From assembly GCA_036365145.1 (NCBI GenBank), contig JAEOAD010000012.1:43588501-43652500 (forward strand): 64,000 nucleotides of DNA, read 5' to 3'. The stretch is from Orientallactaga sibirica. Taxonomy: Eukaryota; Chordata; Mammalia; Rodentia; Dipodidae. How positions within the stretch are numbered: position 1 is the first letter of the stretch; every line of letters begins with the position of its first letter. Positions 55,816 through 64,000 of this stretch are shown piece after piece. Both the position numbers and the translations under genes were made by a program. Under the pieces are notes generated by a model. It was not told the origin of the DNA and did not search any database. It saw nothing but the letters and a program-made list of their open reading frames with translations.

Positions 55816-56129
55816 CTAAATTCTTGAGACTAGGCAATAGACCATCTTTCTTATAATACAATGAACTCCTCTGGCTCAATTCCATTATTTTCAATGTTTG
55901 TGTAGAATTCTGCCAAGCTGTATTAGAATGACAATCTGTTAAAAATTAGGACTGCCCAGTCAAAATTGTTTTACACTTCCTTATCACTAAACCCCAAATA
56001 TAATTTGTCTAGTTGGTCTCATTTTGAAATTCCTATTTTTTATTCTTGTATTTTCTCCTCCTGCGCTAAGCTCATACTCCCTGTTACCACTGCTTGTCAT
56101 CTAGATTATTTTAATAGTTTTGTGATAAT
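55816..56129. other. Unannotated sequence
   Basis: No firm feature; it may be a leftward extension of the L2 element that follows. Confidence 0.4.
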
Positions 56130-56530
56130 AAGTTGTTATGAACAGAGACATCTTTTCAAGGCCATCATCAAATCAACTTCCTCAGCTAATAATCTTTACA
56201 GGCCTCAATTGCCATTACAATGACACCAATACCCTCTCCCTTGCCACACAAGACCCTGTGCAGTCTGTCTGGCCAACTTCTCTGTCTACCTCTCCAAATA
56301 TTTGCTGGCTTCCTTACTGCATTCCTGTCTCACCATATATTTCTCTTTTTCATTCTTAATTTTGGAATCATTGTGATTACATATTTGAAGATGTATGCAC
56401 TTGTGTTAACCTCTCTTTGGGAAGATCTTACTTAAGTTACCTACATGACTGCATTTTCTTGTTCCTATACTCTCAAATGAACCATTCCTGCAGAAAGGTT
56501 TATTTTCATTACTGTAGCTCAACCAGCTTC
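56130..56530 (+). mobile_element. L2 LINE fragment
   Basis: 'CAAGACCCTGTGCAGTCTGT', 'TCTACCTCTCCAAATATTTG', 'TGGCTTCCTTACTGCATTCC' and 'TGCACTTGTGTTAACC' follow the L2 3'-half layout known from mammals ('...CTACCTCTCC...', 'TTTGCACTTGCTGTT'). Very old. Confidence 0.55.
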
Positions 56531-56740
56531 CCACATCCCCAATTCCCATAAGCAATTTATTCATTCACATGTTTTTTGTCCATTTCCAATTCTTATCCCC
56601 AAAGTATAATATAATTTCAAATGAAAGTGTATTTATACATTTTGCTAATGTGAGATAAAAGTGATCAAGAAAGCTTGAAAATTTTAACACCTCTTCCAAT
56701 ATAAACATATATTATCTACACCTGTATCTACATCTAAATT

Positions 56741-56742
56741 TC

Positions 56743-56775
<33 letters not shown>

Positions 56776-56786
56776 ATATATATATA
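56741..56786. repeat. (TCTA)n/(TA)n microsatellite
   Basis: Eight or nine TCTA units running into TATATATA. Confidence 0.96.
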
Positions 56787-57065
56787 ATTTCAATTTTTTG
56801 TTAAATTAAGACCAATTACTATTTCAGAACACACCTAAAAGCATTTGAACCCATGCAGATATTTCCAAAGTAATGTTTTCTAGGGATTTGGAATCTAAGC
56901 ATTCATGTATGGTTGTTAATCTCTAAATATCATTTTAGCGATTTAAATATGCATTGTTTCTACCAGCTGAGATAATTGTTTGAATAATATACATATGCTT
57001 GTACCATATAATCTTCATTTTTCTCTCAGTAAATAAGAATTTTTAGGATAAAGACATATGCTTGG
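56787..57065. other. Unannotated AT-rich sequence
   Basis: No feature recognised. Confidence 0.5.
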
Positions 57066-57300
57066 GGGCTGGGGAGTTAGTTCAATGGATAAGGTTCTTG
57101 CTTTGTAAGTACCTGAGTTTGGACGCCCAGAACCAAAGTGAAGCCAGATGTGCTAGCTCAAACACCTGTGCTCTACAATAAGGCGGGAGACAGAGATAGT
57201 AGAACCTCAAGTATTTTATAGGCCAGCTATCCAGGAAAATGCAACAGCTAGCAGTGAGAGACTACCTCAGACAAGGTGGAAGGCAGGAAACTTGGCTCTC
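57066..57300 (+). mobile_element. B4-like composite SINE
   Basis: Head 'GGCTGGGGAGTTAGTTCAAT', then 'TGAAGCCAGATGTGCTAGCT' and 'GCAGTGAGAGACTACCTCAG', then 'ACAAGGTGGAAGGC'. Same family as 8870-9240. Confidence 0.75.
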
Positions 57301-57365
57301 TGGCTTAATTTTCTATTTTCCTTACCACCCCAGCCCAGCCCTCCAAGCTATTCCAGCAACAATGA

Positions 57366-57505
57366 ACAGAGGAAGACAGATAGAGATGGGCGCCCCAGCC
57401 GTTTCTCAGCTGCTACAAACGAAATCTAGATGCGTCCTCCCCCTTGTGGTCAAGTGCAGCATTGCACCCTTGCTTCACTTTGCATCTGGCTAAACGTGGT
57501 ACTAT
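57366..57505 (-). mobile_element. tRNA-derived SINE (type 2), partial
   Basis: 'AGACAGATAGAGATGGGCGC', 'ACGAAATCTAGATGCG', 'CTTGTGGTCAAGTGCAGCAT', stopping at 'GCTAAACGTGG'. The head (last 70 bases of the reverse copy) is missing. Confidence 0.9.
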
Positions 57506-57869
57506 CATATCACAGTATAAGCCAGCTCTTGTGAGGAACTCCTAGGAGTCTGAGGTGGTGGTCCATCTCTAATCCTGAAAGTATTTGTTCCACTGGCAGC
57601 AGAGTATGAGGGAGTAAGTACTCATCGATTCATAGTATAAAGTGTTTGTGACATGGGCAGTCACCCTGCTAAATCAGTTCAGTGCAGAAATTTCCATGGA
57701 ATGTTGTCTTTGTTCTTCCACAGCTAACAACCAACACTCAAGGGAAATCCAAAAAGACAGATGAAGTTATCATCTTTTTTTATTGTGACTAAAACATGTG
57801 CTGATCAGAAAGGATGTGCCTAAGTGTTTTGAAAAGGTAGAAAATGTATTTAAAAATGTGGTATAGCAG
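57506..57869. other. Unannotated sequence
   Basis: 57520-57640 may be the remainder of an old B4-like SINE. Otherwise nothing recognised. Confidence 0.4.
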
Positions 57870-58192
57870 TTAGCTTATCATTGCTGAGACAAAGCATGCA
57901 ACCAGAACCAGCTCACAGGAGGGTTTATGACAGATTTAAAGTATTGATGGGAAGCTTCATAATGGCATAGAAAAGCAACTGGCTTGCAGTCTCACACATC
58001 AGCCACACACAGAGAGGGAGAACACCAGTGCAGACTGGCTCTGAACAAGGGGTGTGCTGGATTAATCAACCTCAATGTCTGCCCCTAGAAAAGAAACTCC
58101 TGCAGGGGTCCTCCTGGCAAAGGCTCCATCAGCTTAGGAGCAGGAAGCTTAAACACAAACAATTGAGGCAATGGTGGGTATTTGCACTTTAA
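57870..58192 (-). mobile_element. MaLR-like LTR
   Basis: Reverse-orientation LTR text: 'GTTAGCTTATCATTGCTGAG', 'GGGAAGCTTCATAATGGCAT', 'AGCAACTGGCTTGCAG', 'GGCAAAGGCTCCATCAG'. Related to, but more diverged than, the copies at 39666 and 61320. Confidence 0.6.
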
Positions 58193-58433
58193 AATAACAT
58201 ATATAGTTCAAAGTTTTTTTTTTTTTTTTTTTTTTTTTCCTTCCCCATTCCAATCTCCAGTTCTAATCCATGGAGAAATTGTTCACTGAAGAGAAAGGGT
58301 AATGATGATAGAAGTCATGAATGTAAATATGGAATTATCTCTGAAGAAGCTTCCAGAATGTATGGATCTAATATTGCCACTTTCATTCATTCCTTAACAA
58401 AGCTACATATACTTTACAATTAAGAATAGTTAA
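58193..58433. other. Poly(T) run and unique flank
   Basis: A run of about 27 T at 58216-58241. On the minus strand this is a poly(A) tail that might end a retrocopy extending rightward, but no gene is recognised there. Confidence 0.5.
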
Positions 58434-58592
58434 GCCAGGCATGTTGGTGCACGCCTCTAATCCCAGCACTCAGGGGGCAGAAGGAGGAGGATCACCATGA
58501 GTTTGAGGCCACCCTGAGACTACATAGTGAATTTCAGGTCAGCCTGAGCTAGAGTGAGACCCTACCTCAGAAAAACTAAAAAAGAAAACAAA
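58434..58592 (+). mobile_element. B1-type SINE
   Basis: 'GCCAGGCATGTTGGTGCACG', 'CCTGAGACTACATAGTGAAT', 'GAGTGAGACCCTACCTCAG', A-rich tail. AAGAATAGTT at 58422-58431 and 58599-58608 is the target duplication. Confidence 0.97.
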
Positions 58593-58629
58593 CAAAAAAA
58601 GAATAGTTTAAATTAGGTGTGAGTACTAA

Positions 58630-58861
58630 TAAATATATTTAATTTTTATTTATTAGAGAGAGAGAGAGAGAGAGAGAGATAGAGGCAGAAAGAGATAGTG
58701 GAACAGACAGATGGAGAACTGGTGTGCCAGGGTCTCCAGGCACTACAAATGAATTCCAGATGCATGTGCCACCTTCTGCATGTGGCTTATGTGGGTGCTG
58801 GGGAATCGAACCTTTATCCTTGGACTTTGCAGGCAAGTTCCTTAGGCCATCTCTTCAGCCC
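58630..58861 (-). mobile_element. tRNA-derived SINE (type 1)
   Basis: (GA)n 58655-58679, 'GCATGTGCCACCTTCTGC', 'GCAGGCAAGTTCCTTAGGCC', ending 'TCTTCAGCCC'. The head lacks the nine bases that normally follow ATGGC. TAATAAATAT flanks both sides (about 58627 and 58862). Its head-side 85 bases form part of the inverted duplication with 59485-59570. Confidence 0.95.
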
Positions 58862-58914
58862 TAATAAATATTTTCTTTTATAAGAAATCCTAGGAATATA
58901 AGTAAGGCAATAGT
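58777..58914 (+). repeat. Inverted duplication, left arm
   Basis: 138 bases that are the reverse complement of 59433-59570 without any gap. The outer 53 bases (58862-58914, unique DNA) match perfectly and the SINE-derived part differs at about eight positions. Confidence 0.95.
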
Positions 58915-59088
58915 TCTATGACATTCATTTAATGTAATTTCCTGATCGTGTTTTAATGTCTGATTTTGTTGGATGCATACTTTTAAAGAATTCTTTCCAG
59001 AAAACATTTATGTATATGAACATATAGAAAAATATTTCATAAGAAACACTGAATACATCTGACTAAAGCAAAAAACAAACAAGAAAAC

Positions 59089-59327
59089 AGGGCTGGAGAT
59101 GGCTTAGTGGTTAAGGCATTTGCCTGTGAAGCCTAAGGTCCTAGATTTGTTCTTTCTTCAGATCCCACATAAGCCAAATTATAAAACAAAGGTGACACAA
59201 GCGCAAGGTTGCACATGTGCACTAGGTGACACAATCATCTGGAGTTCAAGTGCAGTGACTGAGGCCTTGGTGTGCCAATTTCTCTCTCTTTCTCACTCTT
59301 TCTTTAAGAGGAAAAAAAAAAAAAAAA
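59089..59327 (+). mobile_element. tRNA-derived SINE (third length variant)
   Basis: Head 'GGGCTGGAGATGGCTTAGTG', then an extended body 'AAAGGTGACACAAGCGCAAG', 'GTTGCACATGTGCACTAGGT' that type 1 lacks, then the common 'CATCTGGAGTTCAAGTGCAG', CT run and poly(A). It lies in the spacer between the two arms of the inverted duplication. Confidence 0.93.
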
Positions 59328-59432
59328 GACCCTCTTCTGTTTAGGTTAGTTTTTCATTTTCTTGAGTTCTCTTATTTAAATGGACCATTATAGAAGGTAG
59401 AAGGCCAGTTCCAAGAGGCACTGAAATTAACC

Positions 59433-59570
59433 ACTATTGCCTTACTTATATTCCTAGGATTTCTTATAAAAGAAAATATTTATTAGGGCTGAAGAGATGG
59501 CCTAAGGCACTTGCCTGCAAAGCCCAAGGACAAGGGTTCGATTCCCCAGTACACACAAAAGCCACATGCA
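59433..59570 (-). repeat. Inverted duplication, right arm
   Basis: Reverse complement of 58777-58914. It contains 53 bases of unique sequence followed by the first 85 bases of a SINE (59485-59570, with exact B box GGTTCGATTCC), then stops abruptly at 'CCACATGCA'. That SINE piece therefore arose by duplication, not by its own insertion, and has no tail or target duplication. Confidence 0.95.
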
Positions 59571-60142
59571 CTAGTTATTGAATTTTGCAAATTTAATTTT
59601 CTTTAAAATATAACATCTTAATGTTCTATCTTTTAATTTTTAAAAGCATGCATTCTAATGTATTCTCTTACCTGCTTAATATATTTTTCTCCATTTTTAA
59701 CTCTAGAACCAGACAAATTAAAAAAATGTGATTTTGCCAATGATATAAAATATAGAGTTGACAGAAATAAGAGAGAAATCCAAGAAAGCTTACATGGGTC
59801 ATGTGATAGAAAGTGACATTATGAGACGGAAATGTTTTGACCAGTTTGCATGGTTGGCAATGAGTGGGTTTCAGGCAGTATCTAGTTCTTTTTTTTCTTT
59901 TACCAATACATAATATTTATTATTGCCTTATGCTTAGGCATAGATTGTTATTATTAAGGATAAAAGTCCCTGGCCTCCATGAACACTGTGAGAATATTAC
60001 TAGAAGTGGAGTTTGTAGGCTTTTAAATGGTTCTCTCTTATTGACTTTAGTCACAATATAAAATGATTGTCAAAATTCCGGGCAAAGATTAAAATGTAAA
60101 CATCTAAAAAAAAACAACAACATATTGAAGTTTTTCAAAGTG
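59571..60142. other. Unannotated AT-rich sequence
   Basis: No gene or repeat recognised. Confidence 0.5.
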
Positions 60143-60530
60143 TGTTGGTCAGACTAGTATCATTGTGACAAAACACATGAACAAATTAAGGGGGCAAGAA
60201 TCATTGTATAGTCATGGATTCAAGAGTTCTAGTGCATTGTGGAGACAAGGTATGGCAGAGTAGATTATCTCACAGCTCAGATTATAGCTGAGAGAATGTG
60301 TGTGGGGGAGAGAGAGATCTGGATATCTGGATGTCTTCTTTTCCCTCTTTTATTCCATCTGCCCCAGCCTATGGGATGCTGCTTTCCATAGGGCAGATCT
60401 TTCCCTTGGTCAGCCCTCCCTGGGAAGGTTCTAACAGACACACTCATATGTGTACTTATATCCTAATCTCTTTTGATTGCTTCAACCCAATCAAATTAGC
60501 AACCAAGATTAATTGCCACGCCATGTAAGA
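60143..60530 (-). mobile_element. LTR-like interspersed repeat
   Basis: 'AGTATCATTGTGACAAAACA', 'GGGGGCAAGAATCATTG', 'CCAGCCTATGGGATGCTGCT', 'CTCCCTGGGAAGG' and a terminal 'AATTAGCAACCAAGATTAAT' follow a layout common in rodent LTR repeats read in reverse. The family is not certain. Confidence 0.5.
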
Positions 60531-61319
60531 TGTAAGAGAGTCTTTTTTTTTTTCCTTTTATTTTGTCCCTGGTGTGTATATTTATTTGGTTGGTTAGATA
60601 TTTCATTCTAAATCCCGGACTTTTGAGTCCTACAAATCACATATTTTAATGTAAAGCATAAATACAGCTGAAAATAAACTATACATGCTAAATAAAATTA
60701 AATTAATGATTATATTACATTAAGATCATATTGACATAAAGAAGAACATAATAAATAGTAATTCAGCTACTGCTAAATCACTTGTAATATCTAGCTACAA
60801 CAAAAGTTTCATGATGATTGGTTATTTTTAAGATCAATTACATAATTATTTTTGTTCTCAATCAGAAATATACTTGGTACAGTTTTATTTTATGAATTTA
60901 GTTAATTTTAATCAAATATACAAATCCATGAAAATTATTTAAAAGGACGTATTTACACAGAAATATGTTTTGTGTCATGTACTAATGACACCATTATATA
61001 AAATCCATATTTTGTTCCTGAACATAGGCCAAAACCTTGGATCTGGGGGCTCTCAATAGGTCCTATTTTATCACTTGTGCTACTAATATTGAAAGGAGGA
61101 AAGTAAGGAAAGAAGTTTATGGCAAGATGGATGTACCAGGAAGATTAAAGGAGAATTTCTCTTTTCTTTGTTAGCTGTATTAGAATTATACAAAAAAAAA
61201 AAAAAGGAACAAAGGCCTGAATCAGAAGTTTTCATAGTTGGTGTTGGTGGGCCAGACTCTGGACATGTCATGTGGACTCTAACAGAAAATTAGAAATTTT
61301 CTATTGCCTAGAGAAGGGT
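60531..61319. other. Unannotated AT-rich sequence
   Basis: No gene or repeat recognised. A-run at 61189-61204. Confidence 0.5.
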
Positions 61320-61679
61320 TGTGGTAGTTTGAATCGATGGTTCCCCAATATATTTAGTGTTTTATTAGTTTGTCATTTGCATCTGCATCCACCTGGCTGG
61401 AGGCAGTGTCACTGGGCAGGATCTTAAGGTGTGGTGGTAGGTTTGAGATTTCAATCTAAAGATATGCAAAGTGTGCCTAGCTGGAGTTCCTGAGGTGTGC
61501 TGTGCTGTGTGGCTTTTGGCTTGTGGCTTTGCTCTCTGTGTTTGGTCCTGTGAAGGCAGACCAGCTTCTTCTGCCATTATGGAACTTCCCCTGGATCTGT
61601 AAGCTTCAGTAAATCCCTTCCTCCATAAATGTGCCTGGACTGGAAGTTCATCTCAGCGAACCTAAAGCTGTCTGCTACA
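61320..61679 (+). mobile_element. Solo MaLR LTR
   Basis: Starts TGTGGTAGTTTGAATCG and ends GTCTGCTACA, with 'CACCTGGCTGGAGGCAGTGT' and 'GCCATTATGGAACTTCCCC'. AGGGT before (61315-61319) and GGGGT after (61680-61684) form a one-mismatch target duplication. The inverted copy at 39666-40011 is the same subfamily. Confidence 0.92.
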
Positions 61680-63009
61680 GGGGTGGATCACAAAAAGTTT
61701 GTAGATCAGAAGTTTTGTGACTGGGATCTTAGTTGACTTCAGGAGAGAATGACTCAGTGAATGAACAAGTCAGAAAGGCAATATGGTATGTAGTCAGTGA
61801 TTAGGCTGCCATTCTGTTTTGGAACAAAGATTCCAGTCATCTAGGTGTTTCTCCAGTGGAACAAAGCAGATCATCCTAAGAACTGGCACAAATATTTTCA
61901 AGATTTGCAGTGACATCATGCTCAACAGATTTTCAAATGCCAGCTTGTACAGTACTGTCCTCAGTCTGTTAGTATGGTGTACCTGTGAATCTTGCCCTTA
62001 TGCTTATCTTGATAGCTTCATCCTTGAAGGGCAGGGAGTGAGATTAAGGAAATGTAAGGCTGGTATGAAACCTGTGACATGTTTATAGGCAGAGCTTGTA
62101 AACCAATGTTTACAGTAACAAAAAGAGGGAGCTGCCACATAAAATCATGAATGACAGACTTTTGTCCTGTTTGCATCTGCTCATTGGATAGCTATAGGCT
62201 CAAATAAGAGAGTCAGCAATTTTAACAAATAGGTTGATTGCATTGATGTGGGTTTCAAGTATGCACTGTCCAGTGCAGATCTGGCCAACAAGTTTTAACA
62301 CAATCCAGCCCATGTGTATCTTCCTGATATTTCAGCCTAAGTGTGATCCATGTGCATAACCATGTTCTAAATAAGCAACTCCAGTTTCAGAGCCAACAGT
62401 GTAGGTTCAGTGTGAACATGTCTTCTTATACAAGATGGAAGCCTAGATTGTTGGCTGGTTGAGTGGAATGCTTCCACTGCTACAGTTTACAAGAAAAAAT
62501 GCTAACAAAAAAGGAAAAAAAGAAAAATAGATATCATGCACTACAGTATGCTCATTTGCATCAAAGAGAAATTTCTTCTACAGAAAGTTCTGCTATGGGT
62601 ATTTTTCCTATTCTAAAACTGCAAAACTATTTTTTAGGTTAGTTGTCTTTGATATTATCTACTGAAAATATGCTAAAGTCTGATGAATATAAAACAAGTT
62701 TAAGGAGAGTAAGAATAAATAATTGTTCAACTCTCAAGTTTTTTTTTTTTTTTTTAATGGAACAGCAATGCTACAGAACAGTCAGATCCACCAGGATGAC
62801 AGTCTGCTAAGGTCTTTCATGCTAAGGAGGAACGGGATTTCACCTTCCTAGTGAAGCCAGCCAGAAGTTTTACTCATGAATATGAAAAATAATATTTTAA
62901 TGTTTACAATATGCAGCTAACATACTGGAACTGGAGGAAAACTGGCCATGCCTTGAACTTCTATTACGTTTTAGAGTGAACAACTCGTATCCTGAGACAG
63001 ATTCAGAAA
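61680..63009. other. Unannotated sequence with a poly(T) run
   Basis: No gene recognised. The T-run at 62739-62756 followed by moderately complex sequence to about 62990 could be the tail and 3' end of a minus-strand retrocopy. I cannot name a parent gene. Confidence 0.4.
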
Positions 63010-63165
63010 GTGGTTCTCAGAGCATAAGGAACAGCCTTCCAGGAGGGTCACTGGAAATGCACATTATCTGGACGCCATCCTCAGTCAGACATATTCATTC
63101 AAATGTCTGGGTGTGGGTCAGAGAAATCAGGATTTTAAAATCTTTCTGGATGTCCTTAGTCTTAG
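63010..63165 (+). mobile_element. MER20-like hAT DNA transposon fossil
   Basis: 'AGTGGTTCTCAGAGCATAAG', 'GGTCACTGGAAATGCACATT', 'GTGTGGGTCAGAGAAATCAG' and 'GATTTTAAAATCTTTCTGG' follow the MER20 order: terminal repeat, 'GAAATGCAAATTCTC'-like block, 'CAGAAACTCTG'-like block, 'TTTTAACAAG'-like block. Old and 3'-incomplete. Confidence 0.6.
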
Positions 63166-63844
63166 GCTTATTATATTTGAAAAATGACCAAAGAGTTGGA
63201 AGAAATATTTGACAAAGGCATTTGATTTTTGCCTGGGCTGGTGGCATCATGTAGTAATCATATGATTACCATGTTAGAAAAGAAAACCTTGCTCAACTGA
63301 GAGGTGGATCACTGTGTGAAATACTGACAGAAACTGAAAACCAACTGCGTGTACTATGTACCACATGGGAAAAGCTCTCATGTGTTAGAGTTTTAAGTTA
63401 TAATATGTCTTCTAGAGCCAGAGTTATAAAAGGTAACTGGTGGTAACTAGTCTTCAGACAACATGCTCTATCGGCACAAAGTGAACAAACCATTTGGGAA
63501 TGTATTTTGTTCAGTTTTCATGTGATTTACTGCTACATTTTAAAATATTTTGTAGTTTTTAATACATTATATAGTTTACTGAGTATTTTTGTTAGTCAAT
63601 AAGTGGGACATGCTATGCACATTTAAAAAATGTTTGGGAATAGTTAGAAAGAATACTTGATGTTGGAAAACTTTCAAGTATTCACAGTGATGCCTGTGTT
63701 AGCTATGAACATTCTTGCTTAACATAACAATACCTGAATACAGTAATAAGCCACTTTACTAGAAAAAAATATATATATATGTCACCTTTAATATTTAGGT
63801 CTAAATATTAAATAAATAACATACTTTAATATATTTAAAAATAC
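63166..63844. other. Unannotated AT-rich sequence
   Basis: No gene or repeat recognised apart from (AT)n at 63768-63780. Confidence 0.5.
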
Positions 63845-64000
63845 TTTCATTTATTTTTGAGGGAGGGAGGAGAGAGAAAGACTCTAGGTCCAATGAACTT
63901 CAGATATATATATCAGCTGGTACGCCTGATTTTATGTGAGTACTAAGGAATCTAATGAGGGAAGACAGACTTTGCAAGCAAGCACCTTTAACCACTAACA
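63845..64000 (-). mobile_element. tRNA-derived SINE, cut by window end
   Basis: 'TTCATTTATTTTTGAGG' tail region, GA run, 'CAATGAACTTCAGATATATA', 'GCAAGCAAGCACCTTTAACC'. The head lies beyond the window. Confidence 0.88.

Overview
This window is AT-rich mammalian intergenic DNA. I found no host protein-coding gene, no structural RNA gene, and nothing prokaryotic: no operons, ribosome binding sites or CRISPR array. Nearly all of the longer open frames lie in interspersed repeats or microsatellites. The only genuine coding remnants are broken LINE-1 frames between about 40.5 and 44.3 kb.

The organism is most likely a rodent, probably a jerboa or jumping mouse (Dipodoidea). The window carries more than 25 copies of a tRNA-derived, ID-like SINE that begins near 'GGCTGGAGAGATGGCTTAG', has a pol III A box and B box, and ends in a CT-rich run followed by an (AAAT)n tail. 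It also carries B1-type (7SL-derived) SINEs, B4-like composite SINEs, and rodent-style MaLR LTRs that start TGTGGTGGTTTGA. The lineage call is from memory of repeat families and is not proven here.

Layout. 0-2.3 kb: SINE tail, then a complete MaLR-type element with two LTRs and a 5-bp target duplication (ATGTT). 2.3-12 kb: single-copy AT-rich DNA with scattered SINEs. 12.05-14.1 kb: an older MaLR element with a second, younger solo LTR nested in it (target duplication GCCAG). 14-21.6 kb: mostly unique DNA, microsatellites, SINEs and ancient MIR/L1 scraps. 21.6-23.0 kb: a head-to-head L1 3'-end composite. 23-26.5 kb: SINEs and an ERV LTR with adjoining internal sequence. 26.5-28.85 kb: a long repeat-poor stretch. 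29.8-31.5 kb: ERV LTR, MaLR LTR, B1 and L1 3' end. 32.4 kb: a large pentanucleotide array. 33.7-38 kb: repeat-poor, possibly conserved non-coding DNA. 39.7-46.4 kb: a retroelement cluster with a MaLR LTR, an L1 remnant holding parts of ORF1 and ORF2 on the minus strand, a second copy of the head-to-head L1 composite, and a GC-rich minisatellite-bearing segment. 46.4-64 kb: mostly unique DNA with SINEs, an ERV LTR near 55 kb, an ancient L2, a 138-bp inverted duplication near 59 kb, MaLR LTRs and a MER20-like fossil.

The sequence is best read as a gene-desert or large-intron segment shaped by retrotransposition. Three structures deserve a second look: the inverted duplication at 58.8/59.5 kb that copied half a SINE, the L1 head-to-head arrangement found at two loci, and the unidentified GC-rich minisatellite segment at 45.5-46.4 kb. 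I found no evidence of a new enzymatic or defence system.
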